Shown in pieces: positions 7,632-16,420 of a DNA stretch of 52,867 nucleotides (the first letter of the stretch is position 1; every line of letters starts with the position of its first letter). A program made the position numbers and the translations under genes. The notes under the pieces were generated by a model that was given only the letters and a program-made list of their open reading frames with translations, was not told the DNA's origin and did no database searches. This DNA is from Xanthobacteraceae bacterium (lineage in GTDB: Bacteria; Pseudomonadota; Alphaproteobacteria; Rhizobiales; Xanthobacteraceae): assembly GCA_029266425.1 (NCBI GenBank), contig JAQSWY010000044.1, positions 1-52,867 on the forward strand, given 5' to 3'.

Positions 7632-8304
7632 CGGCGGCCCGCGCGCCGAGCGGGGCGAGCCGCTTGTGCAGCTTCACCATGAAGATGGTGGCGAAGACCG
7701 GGGTGACGAGATTCAGGATCGGCACCGACACCACCAGCGCGATGATCAGGCCGGCGATGAAGATGGTCACCGCATGGCGGCGGCGCAGCGCCGCGGCCTC
7801 GGCTTCCGAGCGATAGCGCATCGCCGCGAGCTGGAAATATTCCCGCCCCAGCAGATAGCCGTTTGCCACATAGAACACGATGAGGTTCACGCCCGGCACC
7901 AGGAGCAGCAGCAGGGCAACGATATTCACCAGCAGCGTGACGCCGAAGAAGCGGATGCTGAGCCAGATGGAGCGCGCAACAGGAAGCGCGCGGCCTTCCG
8001 GTTCGTGCGGAAAATCCGTGCGCTCGACCTGCCCGGCGACATCGTCGAGGAACAGGCCGGCGATCAGCGAGGTGACCGGCGGCACCAGGAACACCCCGCC
8101 GACGATGAGACCGAGCGCGGCGACGATATCGATCAGCGTCTCCGCCCAGCCCCAGGAGAGGTTGACGAAATGCGCCAGCGCGCCCTGCGCGACGATGCCG
8201 AGCACGATGACCAGCCCGATGGCGAGCCCGACCGAGCGCAGCAGCACGCGGCGATAGTCCGGCGTGAAGGTCTTGGTGAAGGCGGTGATGGCGTCGTGGA
8301 GCAT
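7588..8304 (-). CDS. EI24 domain (CysZ-like) membrane protein
   Basis: The family includes CysZ, a sulfate permease, but many members are uncharacterised, so the substrate is not known here. The 238-residue protein starts MLHDAITAFTKTF. It has membrane segments around residues 25-50, 60-85, 125-155 and 185-215, with the conserved region LVPPVTSLIAGLFLDDVAGQ between them. The start at 8304 is preferred to 8367 because similarity begins there and GGAACCCGAC precedes it. It is convergent with nth and overlaps its last 44 bp. No cys genes lie nearby. Confidence 0.85.
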   Translation of the reverse strand: MLHDAITAFTKTFTPDYRRVLLRSVGLAIGLVIVLGIVAQGALAHFVNLSWGWAETLIDIVAALGLIVGGVFLVPPVTSLIAGLFLDDVAGQVERTDFPHEPEGRALPVARSIWLSIRFFGVTLLVNIVALLLLLVPGVNLIVFYVANGYLLGREYFQLAAMRYRSEAEAAALRRRHAVTIFIAGLIIALVVSVPILNLVTPVFATIFMVKLHKRLAPLGARAAASAAPSSPAIGTDR

Positions 8305-8367
8305 GTCGGGTTCCGGGCGCGAGGTCGTCTCTAGGTAAGCGGGAGTGGGGCGCGGCTCAAGCGTCAC

Positions 8368-8395
8368 CTCCCTCTCCCGCGTGCGGGAGAGGGAG
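8368..8395. repeat. Perfect 13-bp hairpin
   Basis: CTCCCTCTCCCGC, GT, GCGGGAGAGGGAG: a perfect stem with a 2-nt loop upstream of the EI24 gene. It resembles the hairpins at 26681-26791 and is probably another dispersed repeat arm. Confidence 0.75.
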
Positions 8396-8490
8396 CAGAG
8401 CCATGCGTTAACTCTTTATTAACCATATCTCCCGCCGCCGCTGCCCCTGCCCTTGCCACGACCACGATACCTAAACCGCTGAAAAGAATC

Positions 8491-8517
8491 ATGATTCGTT
8501 CCGAAAGAACGAATCAT
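8491..8517. promoter_or_regulatory. 11-bp inverted repeat, possible operator or terminator
   Basis: ATGATTCGTTC, CGAAA, GAACGAATCAT is a perfect inverted repeat in the AT-richer gap between the EI24 gene and the VOC gene. It sits about 64 bp beyond the VOC stop on the minus strand and has no T-tract, so an operator is as likely as a terminator. Confidence 0.6.
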
Positions 8518-8580
8518 GAATCAAAACAGCGACTTGAGTCGTTGTGGAGGAATTGTGACAGGGCGTCTTTCGCCGGACTT

Positions 8581-9003
8581 TTACGGCCCGAACCTCACCC
8601 GCCCCTCGGCATCAATGCTGAAGCCCGGGTTCCAGGCGATCTCCCAGGCATGATCGTCTGGATCGGCCACATAGCCACGGAAGCCGCCATGCGGCGGAGC
8701 GTCCGCAGGCCGCAGGATGCGCCCGCCCGCCGCCGCGAGCCGCTGCATCAGCGGATCGACCTCCGTCTGACCAGCCACATTGTGTCCGAGAGCAAAGGCG
8801 CCGGGTGTCACGAGGCCGGAGCGGTTCATGTCGGCTTCCAGCGCGCCCCGCTCGAAGGTGCCGAGCACCGAGCCGTTCATCTGGTAGAAGACGATCTCCT
8901 CGTTCTGGAACACCGGGGTCCAGCCGAAGCCTTCGACATAGAACCGGCGCGAGCGTGGAAGATCGACGACGCCGAGGGTGATGACGGAAATTTGCTGTTG
9001 CAT
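8581..9003 (-). CDS. VOC family (glyoxalase/bleomycin-resistance fold) protein
   Basis: A 140-residue protein with the vicinal-oxygen-chelate fold: ISVITLGVVDLPRSRRFY at the start and a C-terminal strand YVADPDDHAWEIAWNPGF containing the conserved metal-ligand Glu. Substrate unknown. The start at 9003 gives MQQQISVITLGV directly at the fold. An 11-bp inverted repeat lies 37 bp upstream. Confidence 0.85.
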   Translation of the reverse strand: MQQQISVITLGVVDLPRSRRFYVEGFGWTPVFQNEEIVFYQMNGSVLGTFERGALEADMNRSGLVTPGAFALGHNVAGQTEVDPLMQRLAAAGGRILRPADAPPHGGFRGYVADPDDHAWEIAWNPGFSIDAEGRVRFGP

Positions 9004-9039
9004 ATCAACGCATCCCTTCGCTTGCCGGCGCACCATGCG

Positions 9040-9070
9040 CTGGCACCAAGGGCGGGGGACTTGGTGCCAG
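9040..9070. promoter_or_regulatory. 11-bp inverted repeat upstream of the VOC gene
   Basis: CTGGCACCAAG at 9040-9050 and CTTGGTGCCAG at 9060-9070 are perfectly complementary around a 9-nt spacer. They sit 37-67 bp upstream of the VOC start, where an operator would be expected. No regulator gene is adjacent. Confidence 0.6.
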
Positions 9071-9259
9071 AAGCCACCGAACGGGCCTTCGGACACCAGA
9101 CAGAACATCGATCACGATGCGACCGGGCTAACCACACCGGTGCCGCCTTTTTCGCCGATCAGGAACATAGCGCCCGACGCCGTCTCGGCAAGCGCGCGCC
9201 GCCTTCGCCCGCGCCGCCGGCCATGCTAGCGTGCGCGCCGATCAAGGTTTCCGAGCCGC

Positions 9260-10594
9260 ATGAAATCACCGACCCGCATCTCCCGCCGCGCCTTCCTCGC
9301 GAGCGCTTCAGTGCTCGCTGCGCCGGCCGTCATCTCCCCCGCTTTCGCGCAGACCGCCGCCGATGCCGATGTCGCCATCATCGGCGCGGGAGCCGCCGGC
9401 ATTGCGGCGGCGCGGCGGGTGGCGGCGGCCGGACGCAGCCATGTGCTGCTGGAGGCGGCGCCGCGCGCCGGCGGGCGGGCCCGGACCGACGAAGTGTTCG
9501 GCATGCCGTTCGATCTCGGCGCCAATCGCTTCACCGCATCCGCAGCGCTGATGGCGGCGATCGCCGATACCGGCGTCGAGACGACCGACGTGCCGTCGTC
9601 GCGGCGGCTCTATATTGGCGACCGCGAAGCGAAGGAAAGCCAGTACGAGGCGTTCGCCGCCGCGATCGGCCGCACCGAGCGCGCCATTGCCGCGACGGCG
9701 GATGCCGGGCGCGACATCGCCGCCCGCGCCGCGCTGCCGGAATCCGGCGAATGGGGCGCAACCGTCGCCGCCGTGCTCGGCCCGCTCGGCTGCGGGCGCG
9801 ATCTGGCCAATGTCTCGACCGTCGACCTCGCCCGGCGCGACGTGCTGCCCGACGACGCCTCCACCGCGCTCGGCGTCGGATCGCTGCTGGAGCGCATCGC
9901 CTCGCTGCTCAATGTGCGTACCAAGGCTCGGGTGACGAGCGTCAACAATCTCGGCCGGCTCTCGACCATTACCCTCGATGGCGGGGCCGTGGTGCGGGCG
10001 CGCTCGGTGGTGCTTGCGGTGCCGGCGGCGGTGCTCGCGGCCGGGGCGATACGCTTCAATCCTGGACTGCCGGGGCGCTTCACCAACGCGCTCGTCGCCT
10101 ATCCGGCCGGTCTGATGGAGCATGTCGGCTTCCTGCTGCCGGGCAATCCCCTCGGCCTTTCGCCGAACGAACTGGTGCATGTGAAGTCCGGCTCCTATCC
10201 GCCGGCCGCGCTTTATGGCCGGATCAACGGCACCGACCTGCATGTCGCGGCGTTCGGCGGCGCGCAGGCGAGCGAAATCGCCGGCAAGGGCGAGACCGCC
10301 GCGGCCGCACTGACGAGCGGCTTCCTGCGCGAGGCGTTCGGCGCAACGATCGGCGCCAACGTGACCAAGTTCGTCGCCTCGCGCTGGTCGGCCGATCCGT
10401 TGATCCGCGGCGCAATGGCGGTCGGCGTGCCCGGCGAGGGCGCGCTGCGCCGCCAGTTCGCCGATCCGGTGGGACGGATGATCCTCGCCGGCGAATATGT
10501 CAGCCCCGACAAATGGGGCACGCTGGCCGGTGCCTGGGCCACCGGCCAGGTCGCCGGCGAGAAGGCGATCGCCATGGTGGGCGGGCCGGTTTAG
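9260..10594 (+). CDS. Tat-exported FAD-dependent amine oxidase-like oxidoreductase
   Basis: A 444-residue flavoprotein of the monoamine oxidase/protoporphyrinogen oxidase class. The N-terminus carries a twin-arginine signal (RISRRAFLASASVLAAPAV, cleavage likely near AFAQ). The FAD dinucleotide loop IIGAGAAGIAAARR follows at about residues 39-52, with GGRARTDEVF after it. The C-terminal FAD motif is GRMILAGEYVSPDKWGTLAG. It therefore acts in the periplasm as a folded flavoprotein. Substrate not known. It stands alone between the VOC gene (divergent) and pheT (convergent). Confidence 0.88.
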   Translation: MKSPTRISRRAFLASASVLAAPAVISPAFAQTAADADVAIIGAGAAGIAAARRVAAAGRSHVLLEAAPRAGGRARTDEVFGMPFDLGANRFTASAALMAAIADTGVETTDVPSSRRLYIGDREAKESQYEAFAAAIGRTERAIAATADAGRDIAARAALPESGEWGATVAAVLGPLGCGRDLANVSTVDLARRDVLPDDASTALGVGSLLERIASLLNVRTKARVTSVNNLGRLSTITLDGGAVVRARSVVLAVPAAVLAAGAIRFNPGLPGRFTNALVAYPAGLMEHVGFLLPGNPLGLSPNELVHVKSGSYPPAALYGRINGTDLHVAAFGGAQASEIAGKGETAAAALTSGFLREAFGATIGANVTKFVASRWSADPLIRGAMAVGVPGEGALRRQFADPVGRMILAGEYVSPDKWGTLAGAWATGQVAGEKAIAMVGGPV

Positions 10595-10608
10595 GGGGCA
10601 CTGCTTGA

Positions 10609-10711
10609 GTATCCTTCGAGGCCGGCCTGAAGGCCGGCACCTCCGGATGAGGTACATCTGAAAGAACAACCTCATCCTGAGGAGCCCGGCAAAGCCGGGC
10701 CTCGAAGGATG
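10609..10711. repeat. Family B palindrome
   Basis: ATCCTTCGAGGCCGGC near 10611 and its inverse GCCGGGCCTCGAAGGAT ending near 10710 frame two hairpins between the convergent FAD oxidoreductase and pheT genes. Related copies are at 32.1, 34.9, 36.9 and 51.2 kb. Confidence 0.85.
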
Positions 10712-10727
10712 TTCGCAAGAGCACCGC

Positions 10728-13133
10728 TCACCCCCGCAGCGTCGCGCCGGTCTTCTTCACCACCTCGGCGACGATCTTCGCGGCGACCGCCTCGATCTCG
10801 ACATCGGTCAGCGTCTTCTCGCGCGGCTGCAAGGTGACTTCGAGGGCGACCGACTTCTTGTCGTCGTCGATCCCGACGCCCTCATAGACGTCGAACACGT
10901 TCACCGCCGTGATCAGCTTGCGGTCGACCCCGGCCGCCGCCTTCACCATGTCGCCGGCGGCGACGGAGCGCGGCACCACGAAGGCGAAGTCACGCTCCAC
11001 CGGCTGGAAGGCGGAGAGCTCCAGCAGCGGCTTCACCCGGGTCGCCTTGGCCTTGGGCTCGGGGATGCGATCGAGCACGATCTCGAAACCGACCAGCGGG
11101 CCTTCGACATCGAGCGCCTCCAGCACCGCGGGGTGGAATTCGCCGAAATGGCCGATGACGTTCGGCCCCAGCCGGAAGGTGCCGGAGCGGCCGGGATGGA
11201 ACCAGGCCGGGGCATCGGTCGAGATCTGGAGGTTGGCCACCGGCGCACCGCAGGCGGCGAGCACGGCGAGCGCGTCCGCCTTGGCGTCGAAGGCATCGAC
11301 CACGCCCGCCTTGCCGGACCAGTGGCGGCCGGCGCCGGAGGGCTTCGCCGAGGCGCGGCGGATGCCGGTGGCGACGATGAACTGATCCTGCGGGCGGTCG
11401 CCCTTGAAGATCTGCCCGACCTCGAACAGCGCCACATCGTCATAGCCGCGATCGGCATTGGCCTGACCGGCCCGGGCAAGGCCCGGCAGCAGGCTGGGCC
11501 GCATGTCGGAGAGATCGGCCGCGATCGGGTTGGCGAGCGCGAGCTCGGGCGCGCCGCCGCCGAACAGCTCCGCCTGTGCCTTCGGCACGAAGGACCAGGT
11601 GACGGCCTCCACCAGCCCCCGCGCCGCGAGCGCACGCTTGGCCTTGCGGGTGCGCAGCTGCAGCGTGGTGAGCACCGGCTTGCGCGCATTCTCGTCGCGC
11701 GGGAACGGCGTCGCCGGCACCCGGTCGAGGCCGATGATGCGCACCACCTCCTCGACGAGGTCGGCCTTGCCCTCGATGTCGGCGCGCCAGCTCGGCGGCG
11801 ACACATCGAGGGTCTCAGCGAGCCCGGCGACGGCGAAGCCGAGCGCCTGCAGCGTGTCGATCTGCTCGCTATCCGTCGCCTCAAGACCCGTCAGCTTGGC
11901 TGTGAGCGCCAGCGGGAACTCGATGATACGCGAGGTGTCGGGGATGGCGCCGGCGAGCTCCATTCTGGAGGCCTCGCCGCCGCACAGTTCGAGGATCAGC
12001 TTCGTTGCGAGATCGAGGCCCGGCACGGTGAAGGCCGGATCGACGAAGCGCTCGAAGCGGAAGCGGGCGTCGGAATTGATGCCGAGCTTGCGCCCGGTGT
12101 GGGCGATGTTGATCGGCTCCCACAGCGCGGATTCGACCAGCACGTCGATCGTGCCCTCGTCGCAGCCGCTCTCCTCGCCGCCCATGATGCCGGCGAGCGA
12201 TTCCACCGCGCCGTCGACCGAGATGACACACATGGTGTCGTCGAGCGTGTAGGTCTTGCCGTCGAGCGCCAGCAGGGTATCGCCCGGACCGGCGCGGCGC
12301 ACGGTGAGATCGCCCGCCACCTTGGCGGCATCGAACACGTGCAGCGGCCGGGAGCGGTCGAAGGTCAGCAGATTGGTGACGTCGACAAGCTTGTTGATGG
12401 GCCGGAGGCCGATGGCGCGAAGCTTGGCCTGCAGCCAATCCGGCGACGGGCCGTTCTTCACGCCACGGATGAGGCGAAGCGCGAAGGCCGGGCATGGCGC
12501 GCCGGGCTCGATCGTCACCTTCACTGGGCACGGGAAGCTGCCTGCGACCGGCTCGATCTCCGGGGTTTTCAGCGTGCCGAGGCCGGCGGCCGCGAGGTCT
12601 CGCGCGATGCCGGAGACGCCAAGGCAATCGGCACGGTTCGGCGTCACCGCGATCTCGATCACCGGATCGTCGAGGCCTATCCATTCGGCGTAAGCGGCGC
12701 CCACCGGCGCGTCGACTGGGAGATCGAGGATGCCGTCATGGTCCTCGGAGAGCTGGAGCTCGGCGGCCGAGCAGAGCATGCCGCGGCTCTCGACGCCGCG
12801 AATGCTGCCGATGCCGAGCGTGATGTTCTTGCCGGGGATATAGGTGCCGGGCGGGGAGAACACGCTCTTCATGCCGGTGCGCGCGTTCGGCGCACCGCAC
12901 ACCACCTGCACCGGCTCGCCCGAGCCGGTATCGACCATGCAGACCCGCAGCTTGTCGGCGTTGGGGTGCTGCTCGGCGGAGATGACATAGGCGATAGAGA
13001 AGCCGCGGAGCTTGGCCGCCTTGTCCTCGACGCCCTCGACCTCGAGGCCGATGCGGTTCAGCGTCGCCAGCACTGCGTCCAGCGTGACCTCGCCGTCGAG
13101 ATGCTCCTTGAGCCAGGAGAGAGTGAATTTCAT
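10728..13133 (-). CDS. pheT: Phenylalanine-tRNA ligase beta subunit
   Basis: Beta subunit of the alpha2-beta2 cytoplasmic enzyme that charges tRNA-Phe. The 801-residue product starts MKFTLSWLKEHLDGEVTL. It shows the EMAP-like tRNA-binding domain (about residues 40-150), the B3/4 editing domain (about 210-360), B5, the core fold, and the C-terminal FDX-ACB anticodon-binding domain in the last 95 residues. The start at 13133 is chosen for its match to the family N-terminus and the AGAGGACAACAAG upstream; the frame stays open further up with unrelated sequence. It follows pheS by 19 bp. Confidence 0.97.
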   Translation of the reverse strand: MKFTLSWLKEHLDGEVTLDAVLATLNRIGLEVEGVEDKAAKLRGFSIAYVISAEQHPNADKLRVCMVDTGSGEPVQVVCGAPNARTGMKSVFSPPGTYIPGKNITLGIGSIRGVESRGMLCSAAELQLSEDHDGILDLPVDAPVGAAYAEWIGLDDPVIEIAVTPNRADCLGVSGIARDLAAAGLGTLKTPEIEPVAGSFPCPVKVTIEPGAPCPAFALRLIRGVKNGPSPDWLQAKLRAIGLRPINKLVDVTNLLTFDRSRPLHVFDAAKVAGDLTVRRAGPGDTLLALDGKTYTLDDTMCVISVDGAVESLAGIMGGEESGCDEGTIDVLVESALWEPINIAHTGRKLGINSDARFRFERFVDPAFTVPGLDLATKLILELCGGEASRMELAGAIPDTSRIIEFPLALTAKLTGLEATDSEQIDTLQALGFAVAGLAETLDVSPPSWRADIEGKADLVEEVVRIIGLDRVPATPFPRDENARKPVLTTLQLRTRKAKRALAARGLVEAVTWSFVPKAQAELFGGGAPELALANPIAADLSDMRPSLLPGLARAGQANADRGYDDVALFEVGQIFKGDRPQDQFIVATGIRRASAKPSGAGRHWSGKAGVVDAFDAKADALAVLAACGAPVANLQISTDAPAWFHPGRSGTFRLGPNVIGHFGEFHPAVLEALDVEGPLVGFEIVLDRIPEPKAKATRVKPLLELSAFQPVERDFAFVVPRSVAAGDMVKAAAGVDRKLITAVNVFDVYEGVGIDDDKKSVALEVTLQPREKTLTDVEIEAVAAKIVAEVVKKTGATLRG

Positions 13134-13152
13134 CTTGTTGTCCTCTCCGCGA

Positions 13153-14253
13153 TCAGTTCGACAGGCCGCCGGCCAGCGTCGGGAAGTCGAGCGGGCGGAA
13201 GCCGTAATGGGAGAGCCAGCGGACATCGGCCTCGAAGAAGGCGCGCAGGTCCGGCATGCCGTATTTCAGCATGGCGATGCGATCGATGCCCATGCCCCAG
13301 GCAAAGCCCTGATACTCGTCGGGATCGAGTCCGCAATTCCTCAGCACGTTCGGATGCACCATGCCGCAGCCGAGGATCTCCAGCCAGTCATTGCCCTCGC
13401 CGAAGCGGATCTCGCCGGGGCGGGAGCGATCGCACTGGATGTCGACCTCCATCGACGGTTCGGTGAAGGGAAAGAAGGACGGGCGGAACCGCATCTTCAC
13501 ATTGTCCACCTCGAAGAACGCCTTGCAGAATTCCTGCAGGATCCATTTCAGGTGGCCGAGATGCGACCCCTTGTCGATGACGAGACCCTCCACCTGATGG
13601 AACATCGGGGTGTGGGTCTGATCCGAATCGCTGCGGTAGGTGCGGCCGGGGATGATGACGCGGATCGGCGGCTTCTTCGACATCATGGTGCGCACCTGCA
13701 CCGGCGAGGTGTGGGTGCGCAGCACCAGGCGCGAGCCGTCCTCTTTGGTCGGCAGATAGAAGGTGTCGTGCATCTCGCGCGCGGGATGTCCTTCGGGGAA
13801 ATTCAGCGCGGTGAAATTGTGGAAGTCATCCTCGATGTCCGGACCTTCGGCGACCGAGAAGCCCATATCGGCAAAGATCGCGGTCAGCTCGTCGATGACC
13901 TGGCTGATCGGATGTAAGCGCCCCTGCTCGGCCGGGGCCTCGCGGACGGGCAGCGTGACGTCGACCCGCTCGGTCTCGAGCCGGAGCGCGAGCGCGGCAG
14001 CCTTGAGCGCGGTGCGGCGGGCGGTGATCGCCTCGTTCAGCCGGTCGCGCAGGCCGTTGATGGCGGGGCCTGCGGTCTTGCGTTCCTCCGGGCTCATGCC
14101 GCCAAGGCTCTTCAGCAGCTCGGAAACCGAGCCCTTCTTGCCGAGCGCGGCGACGCGCACGGCCTCCAGCGCCGCCTCGTCATTGGCGGCATCGATGCCG
14201 GCGAGGAGTTCGCGCTCCAGGGAAGCCAGATCAGGCAGCGTATCGACGGACAT
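13153..14253 (-). CDS. pheS: Phenylalanine-tRNA ligase alpha subunit
   Basis: Catalytic class II subunit. An N-terminal coiled coil occupies about residues 1-90. Motif 2 (HTSPVQVRTM), the LGCGMVHPNVL strand and motif 3 (FAWGMGIDRIAML) follow. Its 366 residues are a normal length. pheT follows on the same strand. Upstream, a family A palindrome separates it from rplT. Confidence 0.97.
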   Translation of the reverse strand: MSVDTLPDLASLERELLAGIDAANDEAALEAVRVAALGKKGSVSELLKSLGGMSPEERKTAGPAINGLRDRLNEAITARRTALKAAALALRLETERVDVTLPVREAPAEQGRLHPISQVIDELTAIFADMGFSVAEGPDIEDDFHNFTALNFPEGHPAREMHDTFYLPTKEDGSRLVLRTHTSPVQVRTMMSKKPPIRVIIPGRTYRSDSDQTHTPMFHQVEGLVIDKGSHLGHLKWILQEFCKAFFEVDNVKMRFRPSFFPFTEPSMEVDIQCDRSRPGEIRFGEGNDWLEILGCGMVHPNVLRNCGLDPDEYQGFAWGMGIDRIAMLKYGMPDLRAFFEADVRWLSHYGFRPLDFPTLAGGLSN

Positions 14254-14281
14254 GCCGTTTTCCTCGAAGCAACTGGAATGA

Positions 14282-14361
14282 CGTCATCCCCGGGCTTGTC
14301 CCGGGGATCCACGACCTTGCGCTGAAGGACGTGGATGGCCGGGACAAGCCCGGCCATGACG
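14282..14361. repeat. Family A palindrome
   Basis: CGTCATCCCCGGGCTTGTCC at the left and GGACAAGCCCGGCCATGACG at the right end form a long hairpin in the leader of pheST. Confidence 0.9.
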
Positions 14362-14433
14362 GCGACAGGATTTGCGGGGCTTATAGCTGTGGCGCGTTAG
14401 CTGGCAAAGCCCGCAGACACGTTCCATAAGCTA

Positions 14434-14483
14434 GGGCATGACGTTGTCCGAAAAACCGCTACGCACTTTTCGGCATCATGCCC
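14434..14483. repeat. Dispersed stem-loop repeat
   Basis: GGGCATGA at 14434 pairs with TCATGCCC ending at 14483, and inside it CCGAAAA pairs with TTTTCGG. From memory, similar elements are scattered through Hyphomicrobiales genomes; no other copy is seen in this window. Confidence 0.65.
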
Positions 14484-14492
14484 CACGACGAC

Positions 14493-14521
14493 GAAAAGCC
14501 CCGACGCTTGCGCGCGGGGCT
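14493..14521 (-). terminator. Rho-independent terminator after rplT
   Basis: On the minus strand AGCCCCG, an 11-nt loop and CGGGGCT are followed by TTTTCG. It lies 33 bp beyond the rplT stop. Confidence 0.8.
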
Positions 14522-14553
14522 CCTCGAGTTTCGGTCCCGGCAATCAGCGGGAG

Positions 14554-14922
14554 TCAGGCGGCCTGCTTTTCCAGCGCGGCCTTGGCCTGCTCGACCAGCG
14601 CCTTGAAGGCGTCGGGCTCGTGGACTGCGATATCCGAGAGCACCTTGCGGTCGACCTCGATCCCGGCCTTGCCGAGACCGTCGATAAATCGGCCATAGGT
14701 GAAGCCGAGCTCGCGGGTGGCGGCATTGATGCGCTGGATCCACAGAGCGCGGAAGTTGCGCTTGCGCACCTTGCGGTCGCGGTAGGCGTACTGCTGCGCC
14801 TTCTCGACCGCCTGCTTCGCGACGCGGATGGTATTCTTGCGGCGGCCGAAATAGCCCTTCGCCGCCTTGAGCACTTTCTTGTGCTTGGCGTGGGAAGTTA
14901 CGCCGCGCTTGACACGTGCCAT
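14554..14922 (-). CDS. rplT: 50S ribosomal protein L20
   Basis: Binds 23S rRNA early in large-subunit assembly. The 122-residue basic protein starts MARVKRGVTSHAKHKKVLKA and has the conserved block YAYRDRKVRKRNFRALWIQR. It follows rpmI by 31 bp and is preceded by GAGGAGAACTCCC. Confidence 0.98.
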   Translation of the reverse strand: MARVKRGVTSHAKHKKVLKAAKGYFGRRKNTIRVAKQAVEKAQQYAYRDRKVRKRNFRALWIQRINAATRELGFTYGRFIDGLGKAGIEVDRKVLSDIAVHEPDAFKALVEQAKAALEKQAA

Positions 14923-14953
14923 GGGAGTTCTCCTCGGTACTGGCTAAGGGGCG

Positions 14954-15154
14954 TCAGCCGTTGGGCAGGAAATGCTTCCGCACCACGGGGGCATCACGCT
15001 CGGACATGACCGTGGTGCCGCGCTGGTCGCGGATCTGCTTGTTGGTGCGCTTGATCATGCCATGGCGCTTGTTCGCCTGGGCCATGATCACCTTGCCGGT
15101 GCCGGAGAGCTTGAAGCGCTTCTTCGCTCCGGACTTGGTCTTCATCTTGGGCAT
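14954..15154 (-). CDS. rpmI: 50S ribosomal protein L35
   Basis: A 66-residue basic protein, MPKMKTKSGAKKRFKLSGTG, as is typical for L35. It heads the rpmI-rplT-pheS-pheT block. infC, the usual first gene of this cluster in many bacteria, is not upstream here; a palindromic repeat and an unrelated gene are. Confidence 0.98.
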   Translation of the reverse strand: MPKMKTKSGAKKRFKLSGTGKVIMAQANKRHGMIKRTNKQIRDQRGTTVMSERDAPVVRKHFLPNG

Positions 15155-15318
15155 TTGGCTCGATCTCCGCGGCCGCCAGCGATCCCGCGAGGGACGTGCG
15201 GCCTGTTCTCTAGTGTGAGCATTTGAACCGCCACGGCAGCCCTGTTCGCCGGGCGGTTCGGAAGGGCGCACCCTCTATAGTAGAGCGCGCACAATTTCAA
15301 GGGCGCCCACTGGTACGG

Positions 15319-15401
15319 CGTCATGGCCGGGCTTGTTCCGGCCATCCACGGCTACGCGTGCGCCAGGTACGCGGATCCCCGGGACACGCCCGGGGATGAC
15401 G
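15319..15401. repeat. Family A palindrome
   Basis: CGTCATGGCCGGGCTTGTTC at the left and a matching inverted arm ending GGGGATGACG at 15401. It lies between the rpmI promoter region and the stop of the SH3b gene. The rest of the 15155-15430 gap shows nothing else I can name. Confidence 0.9.
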
Positions 15402-15430
15402 TCGTTGTGGCGGCTGGCGCCGGCTTGACG

Positions 15431-16420
15431 CTACTGCGGGCAATTGGCGCCGGGCGGGCACCGGCCGCGACGGTCGCCATCGCCTTTGCCCCCACCGCCG
15501 CCGTTGCCGCCGGAATATTGCGGGGGCCGGCCACCGCCGCCTCCGCCACCACCGCCATTGCCGCTCCACTGCGGAGGCCTGCCGCCGCCGGAACCGCCGC
15601 CTTGACCGCCGCCATTCCACTGAGGCGGTCGTCCGCCACCGGAACCACCCTGACCGCCGCCGCCGCTCCATTGCGGGGGCCGGCCATCACCGGGGCGACC
15701 AGGACCGCCGCCATTCCATTGCGGCGGCCTGCCGTCACCGGGACGACCCGGGTTGTTGCCACCACCCCATTGCGGCGGCCGGCCATCACCGGGGCGACCA
15801 GGACCGCCGCCGTTCCAGTTCGGCGGTCGGCCGTCACCGGGGCGACCGGGGCCACCACCGTTCCAATGCGGCGGACGTCCGTCGCCACCGCCCCATTGCG
15901 GGGGCCTGCCGCCGCCCGGAGGCCGGCCCGGCCCATTCCACCCAGGACCGCCGCCCCAATGCGGCGGCGGCTTGCCATGGCCGTTCCAGCCACCGCCACC
16001 CCAGCCACCACCATGCGGCGGACGACGCGGGCCCCAGCGGTCATAGCTCGAATACCAGGAGCGCTTGCGATAATAGCGGCCCCAATAATCATTGAAGCTG
16101 AAGGTCACGATCGGCAGCCCGATATAGGGCGCGTATTCCGGCACCAGCACACGCCGGCCCTGATAGGAATATTCGAGATAATCGCCGGCAATCCAGCCGC
16201 GATTGCCCTGCCAGTCGACATCGCACCAGGAGGTGTCCGACAAGCAGCCGAAAATCTCCAGCGGCATGCCGGCGCCGAGCACGACGACGGGTGGATATTC
16301 CACGCCCGGTCCCGAGCGCAGATTGACGTTGGTCGTCACATAGCCCGGGGCCGCCTGCGCCGTGGCGGCTCCCATCATCAGAGCGAGGGAGGCGCCCAAC
16401 CCCGCCAGAAGCCTTTTCAT
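15431..16420 (-). CDS. Secreted SH3b-domain protein with Gly/Pro/Trp repeat tail
   Basis: A 329-residue exported protein. The signal peptide MKRLLAGLGASLALMMGAA is followed by a likely AQA-A cleavage. A bacterial SH3 (SH3b/SH3_3) domain covers about residues 26-88: TTNVNLRSGPGVEYP, then CLSDTSWCDVDWQGNRGWIAG with two cysteines. A tyrosine/arginine-rich linker follows. The rest is a low-complexity tail with nine GRPPxW/Y motifs spaced about 16-17 residues apart and joined by Gly-rich or PGRPGD linkers. SH3b domains often bind cell-wall peptides; the role of the tail is unknown. The start at 16420 is set by the signal peptide. It is divergent from uppP. Confidence 0.85.
   Translation of the reverse strand: MKRLLAGLGASLALMMGAATAQAAPGYVTTNVNLRSGPGVEYPPVVVLGAGMPLEIFGCLSDTSWCDVDWQGNRGWIAGDYLEYSYQGRRVLVPEYAPYIGLPIVTFSFNDYWGRYYRKRSWYSSYDRWGPRRPPHGGGWGGGGWNGHGKPPPHWGGGPGWNGPGRPPGGGRPPQWGGGDGRPPHWNGGGPGRPGDGRPPNWNGGGPGRPGDGRPPQWGGGNNPGRPGDGRPPQWNGGGPGRPGDGRPPQWSGGGGQGGSGGGRPPQWNGGGQGGGSGGGRPPQWSGNGGGGGGGGGRPPQYSGGNGGGGGKGDGDRRGRCPPGANCPQ

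Noticed and set aside
8491..10608. 705-codon plus-strand frame over the VOC and FAD oxidoreductase genes
   Set aside because: It runs antisense to one gene and out of frame with the other; the Arg-rich product has no recognisable domain.
15155..15430. infC expected upstream of rpmI
   Set aside because: The gap holds only a palindromic repeat; no IF3-like sequence is present.
15753..16046. Pro/Gly-rich plus-strand frame of 97 codons
   Set aside because: Mirror image of the GRPPxW repeats of the SH3b gene.
15500..16050. Possible CRISPR array because of regular DNA repeats
   Set aside because: The repeats are in-frame codons of the GRPPxW tail without unique spacers; no cas genes are in the window.
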